A stretch of 64,000 nucleotides of DNA from Streptomyces asiaticus (GCF_018138715.1 NZ_JAGSHX010000006.1:3286001-3350000), one strand, 5' to 3'. Positions 26,196 through 35,195 are shown, counted from the stretch's first letter. The notes: generated from the letters alone by a model not told the origin. A program made the numbers and translations.

Positions 26196-28961
26196 TCACT
26201 TGGCGCGAGTCACCCGCAACTCCTCGATGCCCGCGCGCTTCTTGTCGTCCGCCGACCGCACGGTGACCCGTACGAAACGGACCGGGCCGGTCGTCCCCTC
26301 GTGCCAGTGGCGGCCGTCGAGCGAGGTCCGCACCTCGTGGGAGGCGGGGCGGGTGCGGGTCCACTCCGGGCTGACCTTCGCCAGCCGCACGGCGTGCCCG
26401 AGGTCGGCCGTGAGAGTGCCCTCGGCCGCGTCGGGCACCCAGGCGGTGGCCGCGTTGCCGTCCACGGCGGCGCCCGCGTACATCCCGGGCTCCTCCGTGC
26501 TCGCCGTGGCCTTACCGCAGCGCGCGACGTTGTCGGTCGACTCGAGGTCGGGGCGGCGGGTCTTGAGCACCGCGGGCGCGCCCCGGCTCACGACCCGCTC
26601 GCCACCGTGCGGGGTCTCGATCCGCATCGGCGCGCCCGCTGTCAGCCTTACGGTCGTCTCGTGCGGGCCGACGGCCACGTCGTAGGTGCGGCCCCGCCAG
26701 TGCAGCCCGCGCAGGGTGACACCGTCGTGGAGCTGCGGCGGCAGCGTCGGGTCGAGCCGCACACCGTCCTCGTCCATCCGCATCCCGGTCAGACCGTGGG
26801 TGAAGACCTGGAGGAAGCCGCCCTTACCGGTGAGGAAGTCCTGCGCCGGGGAGCCGGACAGGGGGTCCTGCGCACCCGCCTTCTCGCCCCGCGCCTCCGA
26901 GAAGGTGTCGAAGGGGCCGCGGACGAACGGCTTGATGGCGCGCTGGAGGTAGGTGTACGTGGAGCAGCCGGGCTCGCCGATGGCGGCGGCGTCGATGGCG
27001 TGCACCGAGTCCGTCATGGCCGGGCCGTCCGGGTCGGTGCGGGCCGCGTAGTAGTCCAGCGTCCTGGCGGCCGCCTGACCGGACATCGGCCACTCCAGCG
27101 GGTACATCAGCAGCACGGTGTCGGCCTGCTTGATCAGCGAGCCCTTGTAGCCGTCGTACTGCTGGAAGACCTGGCTCTTCTTGTCGTACGGGATCCGCAG
27201 CCGGTCGGCGATCCGGTTCCAGGCGGCGGGCACCGGCTGGCCGAGGAGGCGGGCGGCGCGGGCGGCGTCGCGCAGGGCGGTGGCGGCCCCGGCGTTGGTG
27301 AAGACCGCGTCGTCCACGCCGTTGCTGTACTCGTCGGGACCGGCCACGTTCTTGATGGAGTAGCTGCCGTCGGCGTTGTGCGTGGCGCGCCCCGCCCAGA
27401 ACTCGGCGATCCCCTTGAGCACCGGCCAGCCGCGTCCGCGCAGCCACCGGGTGTCGCCCGTCGACTGGTAGTACTGCCAGGCCGCGACGGCGATATCGCT
27501 CTGGAGGTGGTTCTGGGTGCGGCAGTGCGGCGGGTCCCAGCTGTGGCACTCGGTCCACAGCCCGCCCTTGCTCGCGCTGGTCCAGGGGTAGAACAGGCCG
27601 GGGTAGCCCAGCTTGCGGGCGTTGGCGCGGGCGCCGGCGCGGGTCTTGTAGCGGTACTCCACCACCGACTTGGCGAGTTCGGGATGGGTGGCCAGCAGCC
27701 CGGGGTACATCCAGGTCTCGGCGTCCCAGAAGATCAGCCCGCCGTAGTTGTCGCTGCTCAGCCCGGTCGGGGAGATGCTGTTCCGGGAGCCGGCGCGGGT
27801 GGCGGACAGCAGGCCGTACTGCGCGGAGCGCACCCAGTCCTGGAGGTCGCGCTGACGGCGCCCGGCCACCTCGATGTCGGAGCGCCACAGCCGCTTCCAG
27901 GCGGCGCTGTGCGCGGCGAACAGCGCGTCCCAGCCCTGGTCCGCCGCGCGGCGGGAGGCGGCGAGGGCGTCGGCGCGCGGGGTGTGGGAGGTCAGCGCGG
28001 TGTCCACGCCCACGTACTTGGTGAACTCATAGGAACGGCCGGGGCGTACGGGGAAGCGGAGGCCCTGACGCGCGGACAGGTCCCGCGCCGCGTCCGTACC
28101 ACCGGCCTCTGTGCCGCCGGACCTCGTACCGCCCGTCCCCGCCTCGGCCGCCTGGACGCCCGGCCCGGGGCGCAGTGTGGATGCCACGGCTCCGTCGGTC
28201 TTCGTGCCATCCGTACGGAAGGCGACATCGACCGTGCCGCCCTTATGGGCGCCACCGCCGGTCCCGCTCATCCGCCGCGCACCGCGCCCGTCGAGCAGAT
28301 CGGTGACGGTCGCGTCCCCGCCCCAGTGCGGGGTCATCCGCATCCTTACGGCGCCCACGTGCGCGTTGGCGCGGTCGGCGACGATGTCATAGGTGAGGTC
28401 GGTGGCACGCCCGTCGGACGCGGTCCAGGTGAGGGAGGTCCGCACCAGTCCGCAGCGCATGAAGACCGTCTGCCGGTAGTGGGAGATCCGCCCGGCGGAG
28501 GTCCGGGAGCCGAAGGTCTCCGAACGGTCGCCCCCGGTGGCCACGTTCAGCGTGGACCAGGTGGGGATGGCGGCGGCCACCTGCCGGTTCTCGGTCGTCT
28601 TCGCGTTGTGCGCGTAGAGGCCGGAGACGAAGGCGCCGTCGTAGCGGGGGGTGAACAGCGGCCATCCGGTCTTGTCGCCCCCTCCGGAGTACCCGGTCCC
28701 CTGGGGCGGCACCCGCTGCCCCAGATAGCCGTTGCCCACATACGCGTGGGAGCTGTCCTTGGGGTCGATACGGCTGGAGGAGAGCGCCCAGCCGTCGGAC
28801 GGCCCGCGCGTGCAGTCCCCTCCGGCGGTGGCGTCGGCCGCCGCGGAGGGATCGGATTCGGGAGCGGCGGACGCCGGGGGCACGGCGGCGATCAGCCCGC
28901 AGACGAGGAGCGGGGCGATCAGCCGGGCGGGCCGGGGCAGCCGGAGGGGGGAGTACGTCAT
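26196..28961 (-). CDS. Secreted GH65 glycosidase with discoidin domain (acid trehalase-like)
   Basis: 921-aa secreted enzyme; signal peptide MTYSPLRLPRPARLIAPLLV continues to about ASA at 32. The GH65 N-terminal beta-sandwich covers about 55-330 and the (alpha/alpha)6 catalytic barrel about 350-770. Glu544 in NVAGPDEYSNGVDDAVFTN is at the position of the GH65 general acid. FWDAETWMYPGLL is a family hallmark. The C-terminal about 130 residues form an F5/8-type (discoidin) carbohydrate-binding module. Gly/Thr-rich linkers interrupt residues 265-300. Likely hydrolyses trehalose, kojibiose or similar disaccharides. The start ATG has GGAG upstream; the frame opens at 29078. Confidence 0.92.
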   Translation of the reverse strand: MTYSPLRLPRPARLIAPLLVCGLIAAVPPASAAPESDPSAAADATAGGDCTRGPSDGWALSSSRIDPKDSSHAYVGNGYLGQRVPPQGTGYSGGGDKTGWPLFTPRYDGAFVSGLYAHNAKTTENRQVAAAIPTWSTLNVATGGDRSETFGSRTSAGRISHYRQTVFMRCGLVRTSLTWTASDGRATDLTYDIVADRANAHVGAVRMRMTPHWGGDATVTDLLDGRGARRMSGTGGGAHKGGTVDVAFRTDGTKTDGAVASTLRPGPGVQAAEAGTGGTRSGGTEAGGTDAARDLSARQGLRFPVRPGRSYEFTKYVGVDTALTSHTPRADALAASRRAADQGWDALFAAHSAAWKRLWRSDIEVAGRRQRDLQDWVRSAQYGLLSATRAGSRNSISPTGLSSDNYGGLIFWDAETWMYPGLLATHPELAKSVVEYRYKTRAGARANARKLGYPGLFYPWTSASKGGLWTECHSWDPPHCRTQNHLQSDIAVAAWQYYQSTGDTRWLRGRGWPVLKGIAEFWAGRATHNADGSYSIKNVAGPDEYSNGVDDAVFTNAGAATALRDAARAARLLGQPVPAAWNRIADRLRIPYDKKSQVFQQYDGYKGSLIKQADTVLLMYPLEWPMSGQAAARTLDYYAARTDPDGPAMTDSVHAIDAAAIGEPGCSTYTYLQRAIKPFVRGPFDTFSEARGEKAGAQDPLSGSPAQDFLTGKGGFLQVFTHGLTGMRMDEDGVRLDPTLPPQLHDGVTLRGLHWRGRTYDVAVGPHETTVRLTAGAPMRIETPHGGERVVSRGAPAVLKTRRPDLESTDNVARCGKATASTEEPGMYAGAAVDGNAATAWVPDAAEGTLTADLGHAVRLAKVSPEWTRTRPASHEVRTSLDGRHWHEGTTGPVRFVRVTVRSADDKKRAGIEELRVTRAK

Positions 28962-28998
28962 TGTTCTCCGTCGTGGTTCGCCGGTGACGGTCGCAGTG

Positions 28999-29027
28999 AC
29001 CATAAAGAGGTGAACACGACAGGTCAA
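28999..29027 (-). promoter_or_regulatory. Sigma-HrdB-type promoter of the GH65 gene
   Basis: On the minus strand TTGACC (complement of 29022-29027) is separated by 17 nt from TATGGT (complement of 28999-29004). Both match the vegetative consensus well, and the predicted transcript begins about 30 nt before the GH65 ATG. Confidence 0.65.
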
Positions 29028-29174
29028 TGGATGGCGCGATGTCTTCAATAGCTGAAGACGAGTCACGTGAGAGAACAAGATCGGCAGGAGAGACCCGCCG
29101 GGGACAGGGGTGTCGGACAGGTCGTGACGCCTGCGGCGGGCTGCTCCCCTCCCCGGCCCGACGGCAGGACCGGG

Positions 29175-29852
29175 TCAGGACGCCGACGGGCGTACCAGCC
29201 CCGACTCGTACGCGAAGACCGCCGCCTGGGTCCGGTCGCGCAGCCCCAGCTTGAACAGGATCCGGCTCACATGGGTCTTCACGGTCTGCTCGGCCACCAC
29301 CAGCCGTGCCGCGATCTCCGCGTTCGACAGCCCCTGGGCGATCAGCGTGAGCACCTCGGTCTCGCGCTCCGTCAGATCGCCCACCCGGGCCCGGAGGGGC
29401 CCGCGCGGGGCGGCGGCGGTCACCCGGGAGAACTCGCCGATCAGGCGCTTGGTGATGTTCGGCGCCAGCAGCGCGTCACCGGCCGCCACCACCCGTACCG
29501 CATGGGCCAGTTCATCCGCCGAGGCGTCCTTCAGCAGAAACCCGGACGCGCCCGCACGCAGCGCCTCGTAGACGTATTCGTCCAGGTCGAAGGTGGTGAG
29601 GACGAGGACCTTGACGGTGGCGTCGGCGGGTTCGGTGAGCCGGCGGGTGGCCTCGATGCCGCCGACCCCGGGCATCCGTATGTCCATCAGGACCACGTCC
29701 GGGGCCAGCTGGGCGACCTGGGCGATGGCGTCGGCCCCGTCCACGGCCTGGCCGACGACCTCCATGTCCGGTTCGGCGTTGAGCAGCACCGTGAAGCCCT
29801 GGCGGACCATCATCTGGTCGTCGGCGATCAGAACGCGGATGGTCGTCGTCAT
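29175..29852 (-). CDS. NarL/LuxR-type response regulator
   Basis: 225-aa DNA-binding regulator. The receiver domain spans residues 5-120 with Asp11-Asp12, phosphoacceptor Asp57 (VVLMDIRMPG) and a Lys in FLLKDAS. The LuxR-type HTH spans about 155-215 (LTERETEVLTLIAQGLSNAE then IAARLVVAEQTVKTHV). Its ATG overlaps the stop of the histidine kinase gene (ATGA), so the two are co-translated. It is the last gene of a four-gene operon. Cognate to the adjacent kinase; target promoters unknown. Confidence 0.95.
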   Translation of the reverse strand: MTTTIRVLIADDQMMVRQGFTVLLNAEPDMEVVGQAVDGADAIAQVAQLAPDVVLMDIRMPGVGGIEATRRLTEPADATVKVLVLTTFDLDEYVYEALRAGASGFLLKDASADELAHAVRVVAAGDALLAPNITKRLIGEFSRVTAAAPRGPLRARVGDLTERETEVLTLIAQGLSNAEIAARLVVAEQTVKTHVSRILFKLGLRDRTQAAVFAYESGLVRPSAS

Positions 29853-31204
29853 ACGGGGTCCTCGGTGGTCTCGGGCAGGGCGGCGGACGGGGCGGGGTGG
29901 TCCGTGGGCAGTACGGCGATCACCTCGTAACCGCCGTCCGGCGTCGGGCCGGTGGTCAGCTCGCCCCCTAGCATCGCAGCGCGCTCCCGCATCCCGAGCA
30001 GCCCGTGCCCGGCGCCCGGCGAGGGCGGAGCGGGCCGGTCCGGCGCGGTGTTGACGACCCGGACGGTCAGCCCGTGCCGCTGGTACCCCAACTCGACCCG
30101 CGCCTCGGCGCCCGGCGCGTGCCGCATCACATTGCTCAGCGCCTCCTGGACGATGCGGAACGCCGACAGCTCCACGCCCGGCGGCAGCGCCCGCCGCTCC
30201 CCGGTGACATCGGTAAGGATCGCGATCCCGGTCCCCCGCACCGTGCCCACCAGATCGTCCAGCCGGTCCAGGGTGGGCTGCGGGGCATGCCGGGCGCCGT
30301 CGGCCAGGGCGTCCTCGGAGCGCAGCACGCCCAGCACACGGCGCAGTTCGGCCAGCGCCTCGACGGCGTTCTGCCGGATGCCCGCGAGGTTCTCCTTGAG
30401 CTCGTCCGAGGGGTTCTCGGCGAGGTGTGGGGCGACCTGGGCCTGGATGGAGATCACCGACATGTGATGGGCGACCACGTCGTGCAGCTCGCGGGCGATA
30501 CGGTTGCGCTCCTCCAGCAGGGTGCGCCGGGCCCGTTCCTCCGCGGTGAGCTCCTCCTGCTCGACCAGCCGGGTCCGCGCCACCCGGCGGCCGCGCAGCG
30601 CGGCGCCCACCACCACGGCGGTCGTGAAGGACACGATGGCCTCGTCCAGGCCGTCCGCGTGGGTCCCGATGGCGAGGGCCGAGGTGAACGCCCCCACCAG
30701 CAGGGTCAGAATCAGCGCCTCGGCGGCGATCCGGGGGCGGACCCGCAGCGCGAGGAGGAACAGGACGGTGGTGTGCAGCGCGATCTGGCCGTAGTTCCAG
30801 GGGTAGAGCACATATGCGGGGACGCGGCCGTCCGCGGCCAGCGCCGTCACCATCAGCATGGCGGTCGAGAGCCACCACGCCGGTATCGGGCGGGTCAGCG
30901 CCAGTTGGACGGCCAGCGCTTCGAGCACGACGAACCAGAGGATCGGGAGCGGGTCCTGGGCCGTCCCCGGGCGGGCGGGCTCCTGGAACTGCGCCATGCT
31001 GAGCCAGGCCATGAGCACCGCGAACAAGACCACATGGCCATGGGGCAGCCGCCCCAGCCAGCGCATTCGCGGCAGCGGATCGCGCGCCACCGTCCACAGG
31101 TCCTCGCGCAGGATGCCCGGCATCGCGCGCAGGGTCTCGCCCACCGTGCGCGGCAGGGCGCGCAGGCCGCCCGCCAGCCGGTCCGCGACCTTGTCGCCTG
31201 TCAT
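29849..31204 (-). CDS. HisKA_3-type sensor histidine kinase
   Basis: 451-aa membrane kinase. Several transmembrane segments lie between residues about 55 and 205 with short loops, so the signal is probably membrane-intrinsic. The dimerisation helix has RNRIARELHDVVAHHMSVIS with phospho-His241. The HATPase domain ends with GHGLLGMRERAAMLGGEL. The ATG has AAGGGC upstream and is 10 nt after the acyltransferase stop, so it is co-transcribed with the hydrolase and acyltransferase genes. Those genes may report on the sensed envelope or lipid state. Confidence 0.94.
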   Translation of the reverse strand: MTGDKVADRLAGGLRALPRTVGETLRAMPGILREDLWTVARDPLPRMRWLGRLPHGHVVLFAVLMAWLSMAQFQEPARPGTAQDPLPILWFVVLEALAVQLALTRPIPAWWLSTAMLMVTALAADGRVPAYVLYPWNYGQIALHTTVLFLLALRVRPRIAAEALILTLLVGAFTSALAIGTHADGLDEAIVSFTTAVVVGAALRGRRVARTRLVEQEELTAEERARRTLLEERNRIARELHDVVAHHMSVISIQAQVAPHLAENPSDELKENLAGIRQNAVEALAELRRVLGVLRSEDALADGARHAPQPTLDRLDDLVGTVRGTGIAILTDVTGERRALPPGVELSAFRIVQEALSNVMRHAPGAEARVELGYQRHGLTVRVVNTAPDRPAPPSPGAGHGLLGMRERAAMLGGELTTGPTPDGGYEVIAVLPTDHPAPSAALPETTEDPV

Positions 31205-31214
31205 GCCCTTGACT

Positions 31215-32612
31215 CTAGACACTCCGCTGCTCCACGTTCCGTGCCTGCTGTGCCTGCTGTGCCTGCTTCCCGGGACGTCCCTCGCGAACGACCCGGCTGC
31301 CACCGCCCGCGGCCGAGCCGCCACCGCGGACGACCCCGCCACCGCCCTTCCGCGGCCGCCCCGCCTCGTACGCGTGGAACGCCGCCCAGCAGATCAGCAG
31401 CGCCCCCGCGAACACCGGCAGCCAGCACAGCCGGGCGAGCACCCAGCCGGGTCCTTCGGGCACGGTGTGCAGCCCGGGCTGCGGTCCGGCGAGCCGCAGC
31501 GTGGTCACGCTGACCGCCATCATCGCGGTCTGGTGCCACAGGAAGACGGTCATCGCGGCGAGGTTGACCAGCGCCACCACCGCCCACGCGACGGGCCGCG
31601 CCAGCACCCGGCGCAGCGGGCCGCGCAGCAGCAGGGCCGCGCCGCACTGGGCGAGCCCGAAGGTGACGGCCGCCAGGGTGGGCGGGTTGAGGTTGGAGAC
31701 CGGGGCGCCGGGCACCCCGACCATCGCCGCCGGATAGCCGCCGAGCAGGACGAGCCCGGCGGTGACCGCCGCGCCGCCGCTCAGCAGCACCCACCCGGCC
31801 GTCCGCCCGCGCAGCCTGCCGCGGCCCCAGGCGGCGCCCAGGCAGTACGGAACCAGCCAGCCCGCCGCCAGGTTGACCCAGCCGAGCCAGGCGGGGCCGT
31901 CGAAGCCGAACCGGATCAGGTCGACATGGAGCACGACGGCGAGCGGCCACAGCGGATGCAGCCGCGCCACCAGCGGGGTCGCGGCCGTGAGCACGGCGTA
32001 GACCAGCAGGAACCACAGCGGGGACAGGACGAGTTTGAGCAGCGTGTGCACGGTCAGCAGGCTCACCCCGGCGCCGAGCAGCGCCCCCGCCGCCACGGCC
32101 CATACGGTCAGCACGGCGGCCACGGGCCGGAACAGCCGGGCCAGCCGGGCGCGCAGCCACCGCCGGTAGGTGATGCCCCGGGCGCAGGCGCTGTCGTGGC
32201 TCCTGGCGCCCATCTGCCCGCCGACCAGGAAGAACACCGCGAGGGTCTGGAACACCCAGGAGACGGGGGTGAGTCCGGGCTGGTACAGCAGCGGGCTGGC
32301 CACGCGCAGGGTGCCGCTGTCGGCCACGAGGGCGGTCACCAGCCAGTGACCGAGCACCACGCCGAGGATGGCGACGGCCCGCAGGCCGTCCACGGCGCGG
32401 TCGCGACCGGGCGGGGTGGCGGCCTCGATCCGCCGGACGAGGTCACGTATGCGGACCGTCCCACGCGGCCGGACCGTTCCACGCGGCCGGACCGTCTCAC
32501 CCGGCCTGGGCGTCCCACTCAACCGGACCGACTCACCCGGCCTGGGCGTCCCACTCAACCGGACCGACTCACCCGGCCTGGGCGTCCCGCTCAACCGGAC
32601 CGACTCACGCAT
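31215..32612 (-). CDS. Membrane acyltransferase (acyltransferase-3 family) with repeat N-terminus
   Basis: 465-aa multi-pass protein. Residues about 70-430 match the acyltransferase-3 fold: RAVDGLRAVAILGVVLGHWL with the conserved Arg and His, AVFFLVGGQMGARS, and about ten hydrophobic segments. Such enzymes O-acylate surface glycans or small molecules. The first 50 residues are three copies of a 12-residue unit containing SGTPRPGESVRL plus two PRGTVR units. These come from a 36-nt tandem repeat in the DNA. The C-terminus has Gly-rich and QQA repeats. The ATG overlaps the hydrolase stop by 8 nt. The actual start might lie further in, near VRIRDLVRR. Confidence 0.85.
   Translation of the reverse strand: MRESVRLSGTPRPGESVRLSGTPRPGESVRLSGTPRPGETVRPRGTVRPRGTVRIRDLVRRIEAATPPGRDRAVDGLRAVAILGVVLGHWLVTALVADSGTLRVASPLLYQPGLTPVSWVFQTLAVFFLVGGQMGARSHDSACARGITYRRWLRARLARLFRPVAAVLTVWAVAAGALLGAGVSLLTVHTLLKLVLSPLWFLLVYAVLTAATPLVARLHPLWPLAVVLHVDLIRFGFDGPAWLGWVNLAAGWLVPYCLGAAWGRGRLRGRTAGWVLLSGGAAVTAGLVLLGGYPAAMVGVPGAPVSNLNPPTLAAVTFGLAQCGAALLLRGPLRRVLARPVAWAVVALVNLAAMTVFLWHQTAMMAVSVTTLRLAGPQPGLHTVPEGPGWVLARLCWLPVFAGALLICWAAFHAYEAGRPRKGGGGVVRGGGSAAGGGSRVVREGRPGKQAQQAQQARNVEQRSV
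32455..32612. repeat. 36-nt in-frame tandem repeat at the acyltransferase 5' end
   Basis: Three copies of a 36-nt unit containing CCTGGGCGTCCCACTCAACC, plus two shorter units with CCACGCGGCCGGACCGT. Unit length is a multiple of three, so copy-number change keeps the frame open. Confidence 0.8.
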
Positions 32613-33528
32613 CGCGGCCCTCCACGATCCGGCCCATGCTCACCAGGGCGGCGGACCCGGGCTTGAGGTAGTCGCTGTGCCCGACGTCCCCCGCGTCGAA
32701 GGTCCGCGCGCCGAACCGCCGGGAGACCGGGTCGGTCCCGAAGCCGATGGTCGTGCCCAGCAGCGGGATCCGGACATGCGGCACCCCGCCGATCCAGTCG
32801 TTCCCGCCCCGCCCGGCCCAGACGGTGGCCCGGGTGTGCAGCTGCCGGGCGTCGTCGTACCCCGTCCCCGGGCTGCCGTACAGGACGATGTCCGCGGCGT
32901 TCAGCCCCCGGGCGGCCCGGGCGCAGACCACCGAACCGTAGGAGTGGCACAGGAGCGAGATCCGGGCCCGGGGCGTGGCCGCGTTCAACTCCCGTACGAA
33001 CGCGGTCAGTCGGGGAGCGGCACCGGCGGCCCGGCCGGTGGTCAGCACCTCGGGCGCCACGGTGCCGGGCGTCTTGTACCCGAGCCAGCCGATGACGGCC
33101 GTACGGCGCCCGAGTTGACGGCTCAGTGCGAGTGCCCCGTCCCGGAACCGGCCGTATGTCTCCAGGTTGGTGTCCGACCCCGGCACCAGCACGGCGATGT
33201 GCGTGGCGCGGCCCAGATCCCCGTACACCTCGACGGCACGGCCCCCGTTCCGCCCGTCGAAGGACAGGAAGTGCCGCGACGCCCCCCGCATCTTCCGCAG
33301 CGCCCGCGCCCGCTTGCCGTCCCCGTGCCGGGCGGCCATCACCTCGGCCGCCCGGATCCCCTCCCGGTTGGCCGCGTACCGGTGCTCAAGACCCGCGACG
33401 CGCACCGGCCCGAGCGCCACCGGCGTCGGCGCGGGCACCTCACTGGGCCCAGCGGCCCCCACCAGGGGCGCCACCACCGAGGCGGTGACGAGCGCCGCGA
33501 GCAGGGCGCGGCGAAGACGGGACGCCAT
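32605..33528 (-). CDS. Secreted alpha/beta-hydrolase (DUF1023 type)
   Basis: 307-aa exported serine hydrolase. The signal peptide is MASRLRRALLAALVTASVVA with cleavage near GAAG. The central nucleophile elbow is LLCHSYGSVV. ADIVLYGSPGTG and a late His (GHSDYLKPG) complete a plausible triad. DUF1023-type hydrolases are abundant in actinobacteria, and most act on unknown esters. First gene of an operon with the acyltransferase and two-component system. Together they suggest acylation and deacylation of one surface molecule under feedback from the kinase. Confidence 0.88.
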   Translation of the reverse strand: MASRLRRALLAALVTASVVAPLVGAAGPSEVPAPTPVALGPVRVAGLEHRYAANREGIRAAEVMAARHGDGKRARALRKMRGASRHFLSFDGRNGGRAVEVYGDLGRATHIAVLVPGSDTNLETYGRFRDGALALSRQLGRRTAVIGWLGYKTPGTVAPEVLTTGRAAGAAPRLTAFVRELNAATPRARISLLCHSYGSVVCARAARGLNAADIVLYGSPGTGYDDARQLHTRATVWAGRGGNDWIGGVPHVRIPLLGTTIGFGTDPVSRRFGARTFDAGDVGHSDYLKPGSAALVSMGRIVEGRDA

Positions 33529-33644
33529 GGCTGTTCCTTCCGTACCAACGGATGTCGTGAATACGGAAGGTAGGGAGCCGGCCGTGTGGTTGGCGTCCCA
33601 CCGGGGAGTGCATCTCCGGGATAGCTCCCAGGTATGACGGGTAG

Positions 33645-33795
33645 GGGGTGGCCGCGCTTACGGCCGTCGTCGTTCTTACGGACAGCCGCCGCGTTCTTAC
33701 GGACAGCCGCCGCGTTCTTACGGACAGCCGCCGCCCTTACGGAAACAGCCGCCGCCCTTACAGGCACAGCCGCCGCCCTTACGGGCAGCGGTCAG
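33645..33795. repeat. 18-nt tandem repeat next to the SRPBCC stop
   Basis: About six imperfect copies of an 18-nt unit with CTTACGGACAGCCGCCGC. They fill the spacer between the hydrolase start and the SRPBCC gene end. On the minus strand the array would read as KNAAAVR repeats, but it follows the stop codon. Confidence 0.7.
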
Positions 33796-34424
33796 CGCGC
33801 GGGCACGTAGAACTCCGTCGTGGCGCGCGCCGTCGCCGCCACCACCTCCGCCGGGGCCCCCGAAGCCTCGTACGCCGCGCCCCAGCGCTCGCTGCTGCGG
33901 GTCATGAACTCCCGTGCCTCGTCCGACGCCTGCCACGCCTCCGGGTCGGCGGGCGCGCCCTCGCCCGTCAGGTGCAGGGTGAGGCCGAGCAGTGCGCCGT
34001 CCCAGCCGACGCCGACCGCGCCGGGGCCGAACTGGTCCCACATCTCGGGCGGTACGACGGCGACGTGCTCCAGCTCGAAGACGGTCCGCTCCTCGCCCTC
34101 GGCGGTCAGCCGGACCTCGACCTCGCTGAAGCCGGGGTTCTCGCCGAACAGCCAGCTCACCGCGAGCAGCCGCGGGGGTTCGCAGCGCAGGATCTCGCCG
34201 CCCGCGTTCCCCGTCAGCTGGTAGTGGCCGCCGAGCTTCAGGTCGCCGCTCACCGGCAGGAACCAGCGGCTGATCCGCTCCGGGTCGGTGCACGCGTCCC
34301 AGACGTCCTCGATCGCGGCGTCGTAGGTGCGTCGCAGCAGTACGGTGCGGGCCCCGCCGTCGGGCACCTCACGGGTGCCGACCTCGCGGTGGACGTGGTT
34401 GATCTGGTCGACGATCTCGCTCAT
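33792..34424 (-). CDS. SRPBCC/AHSA1-family protein
   Basis: 210-aa START-like hydrophobic-pocket protein (Activator of Hsp90 ATPase 1-like family). LRRTYDAAIEDVWDACTDPE and RISRWFLPVSGDLKLGGHY are the usual N-terminal signature of the bacterial members. These are nearly always paired with an ArsR regulator. The ATG lies 3 nt downstream of the ArsR stop, so the two form an operon. The bound ligand is unknown. Confidence 0.9.
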   Translation of the reverse strand: MSEIVDQINHVHREVGTREVPDGGARTVLLRRTYDAAIEDVWDACTDPERISRWFLPVSGDLKLGGHYQLTGNAGGEILRCEPPRLLAVSWLFGENPGFSEVEVRLTAEGEERTVFELEHVAVVPPEMWDQFGPGAVGVGWDGALLGLTLHLTGEGAPADPEAWQASDEAREFMTRSSERWGAAYEASGAPAEVVAATARATTEFYVPAR

Positions 34425-34427
34425 GAG

Positions 34428-34799
34428 TCATGTCTCCGCATCGGTTCCGCTGCCGCCGCCGCGCTCCTGATCGACCCGCCGCTGCCGCTTGCCCCGCGCC
34501 AGTTCCGTCCCCAGCGCGTCCAGCCGCTGCTCCCAGAAGCCCCGGAACCGGTCGAGCCACCGGTCGACCTCCCGCAGGGGCGCGGCCTCGACGGCGTACA
34601 ACCGCCGTGTGCCCTCGGCCCGTACGGAGGCGAATCCGGCCTCCCGCAACACCCGCAGATGCTGCGAGACGGCTGGCTGCGAGATGCCGAACTCTGCCCG
34701 GACGACGGAGCTGACCTCGCCGGAGGATCGTTCCCCCTCGGCGAGCAGCTCCAATATCCGGCGCCGGACGGGGTCTCCGAGGACATCGAGTGCGTGCAC
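34428..34799 (-). CDS. ArsR-family regulator (SRPBCC-linked)
   Basis: 123-aa winged-helix repressor without the CXC metal site. DVLGDPVRRRILELLAEGER opens the fold and FGISQPAVSQHLRVLREAGF is the recognition helix; a basic C-terminal extension follows. The GTG at 34799 is the probable start because a TTGACT-N18-CATAGT promoter ends 6 nt before it, indicating a leaderless mRNA. It likely represses its own operon through the palindrome CTTATATAAG that overlaps this promoter. Confidence 0.92.
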   Translation of the reverse strand: MHALDVLGDPVRRRILELLAEGERSSGEVSSVVRAEFGISQPAVSQHLRVLREAGFASVRAEGTRRLYAVEAAPLREVDRWLDRFRGFWEQRLDALGTELARGKRQRRVDQERGGGSGTDAET

Positions 34800-34805
34800 G
34801 CCCGG

Positions 34806-34835
34806 ACTATGCCAGCCGCCGCTTATATAAGTCAA
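34806..34835 (-). promoter_or_regulatory. Promoter and palindromic operator of the arsR operon
   Basis: Minus-strand -35 TTGACT (complement of 34830-34835), 18-nt spacer, -10 CATAGT (complement of 34806-34811), then six nt to the GTG start. The 10-bp palindrome CTTATATAAG (34822-34831) lies in the spacer, the expected place for ArsR repression. Confidence 0.6.
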
Positions 34836-34895
34836 CGCTTAACATGACTTCCCCGCGCGGCCCCGGGTCCTCGCGCCCGCGCGGCCCGGCGGGGG

Positions 34896-35195
34896 TCAGC
34901 CGTCCGTCGGCTTCCCCAGAAGCTCCGAGGCGGTCTCGACGGCGCCGGACGCCGCGGCCGGGGGCGCCGGATGACAGGTGAAGCCGAGGCGCGTCATGGC
35001 CCGGGTCACCTCTCCCGCCGTGAAGTCGCGGCGGTCCTGGCGAGTGACCACCGCCCCGACCTGCTTGACCGGGTAGAGCTGGCCGCCGATCTGGACCGAA
35101 GGGCCGGTGATCGGTTCGGGGCTGACGCCACTCATCGCGTCCGTCACCTCGCGCGCGGTCAGGTTGAAGGCGAAGTTGGCGATGATGCAGCGCAT
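34896..35195 (-). CDS. Small conserved hypothetical protein
   Basis: 99-aa protein starting MRCIIANFAFNLTAREVTDA. It appears to contain two similar halves: TAREVTDAMSGV... and TAGEVTRAMTRL... about 45 residues apart, each with a VTxAM helix. It is therefore probably a small duplicated helical fold. GGGGG precedes the ATG; the frame opens at 35285. Divergent from the cold-shock gene. Function unknown. Confidence 0.72.
   Translation of the reverse strand: MRCIIANFAFNLTAREVTDAMSGVSPEPITGPSVQIGGQLYPVKQVGAVVTRQDRRDFTAGEVTRAMTRLGFTCHPAPPAAASGAVETASELLGKPTDG

Noticed and set aside
29175..31097. Single 640-aa protein covering the response regulator and part of the kinase in another frame
   Set aside because: The upstream part is a shifted frame of the kinase gene; motifs fit two overlapping genes joined by ATGA.
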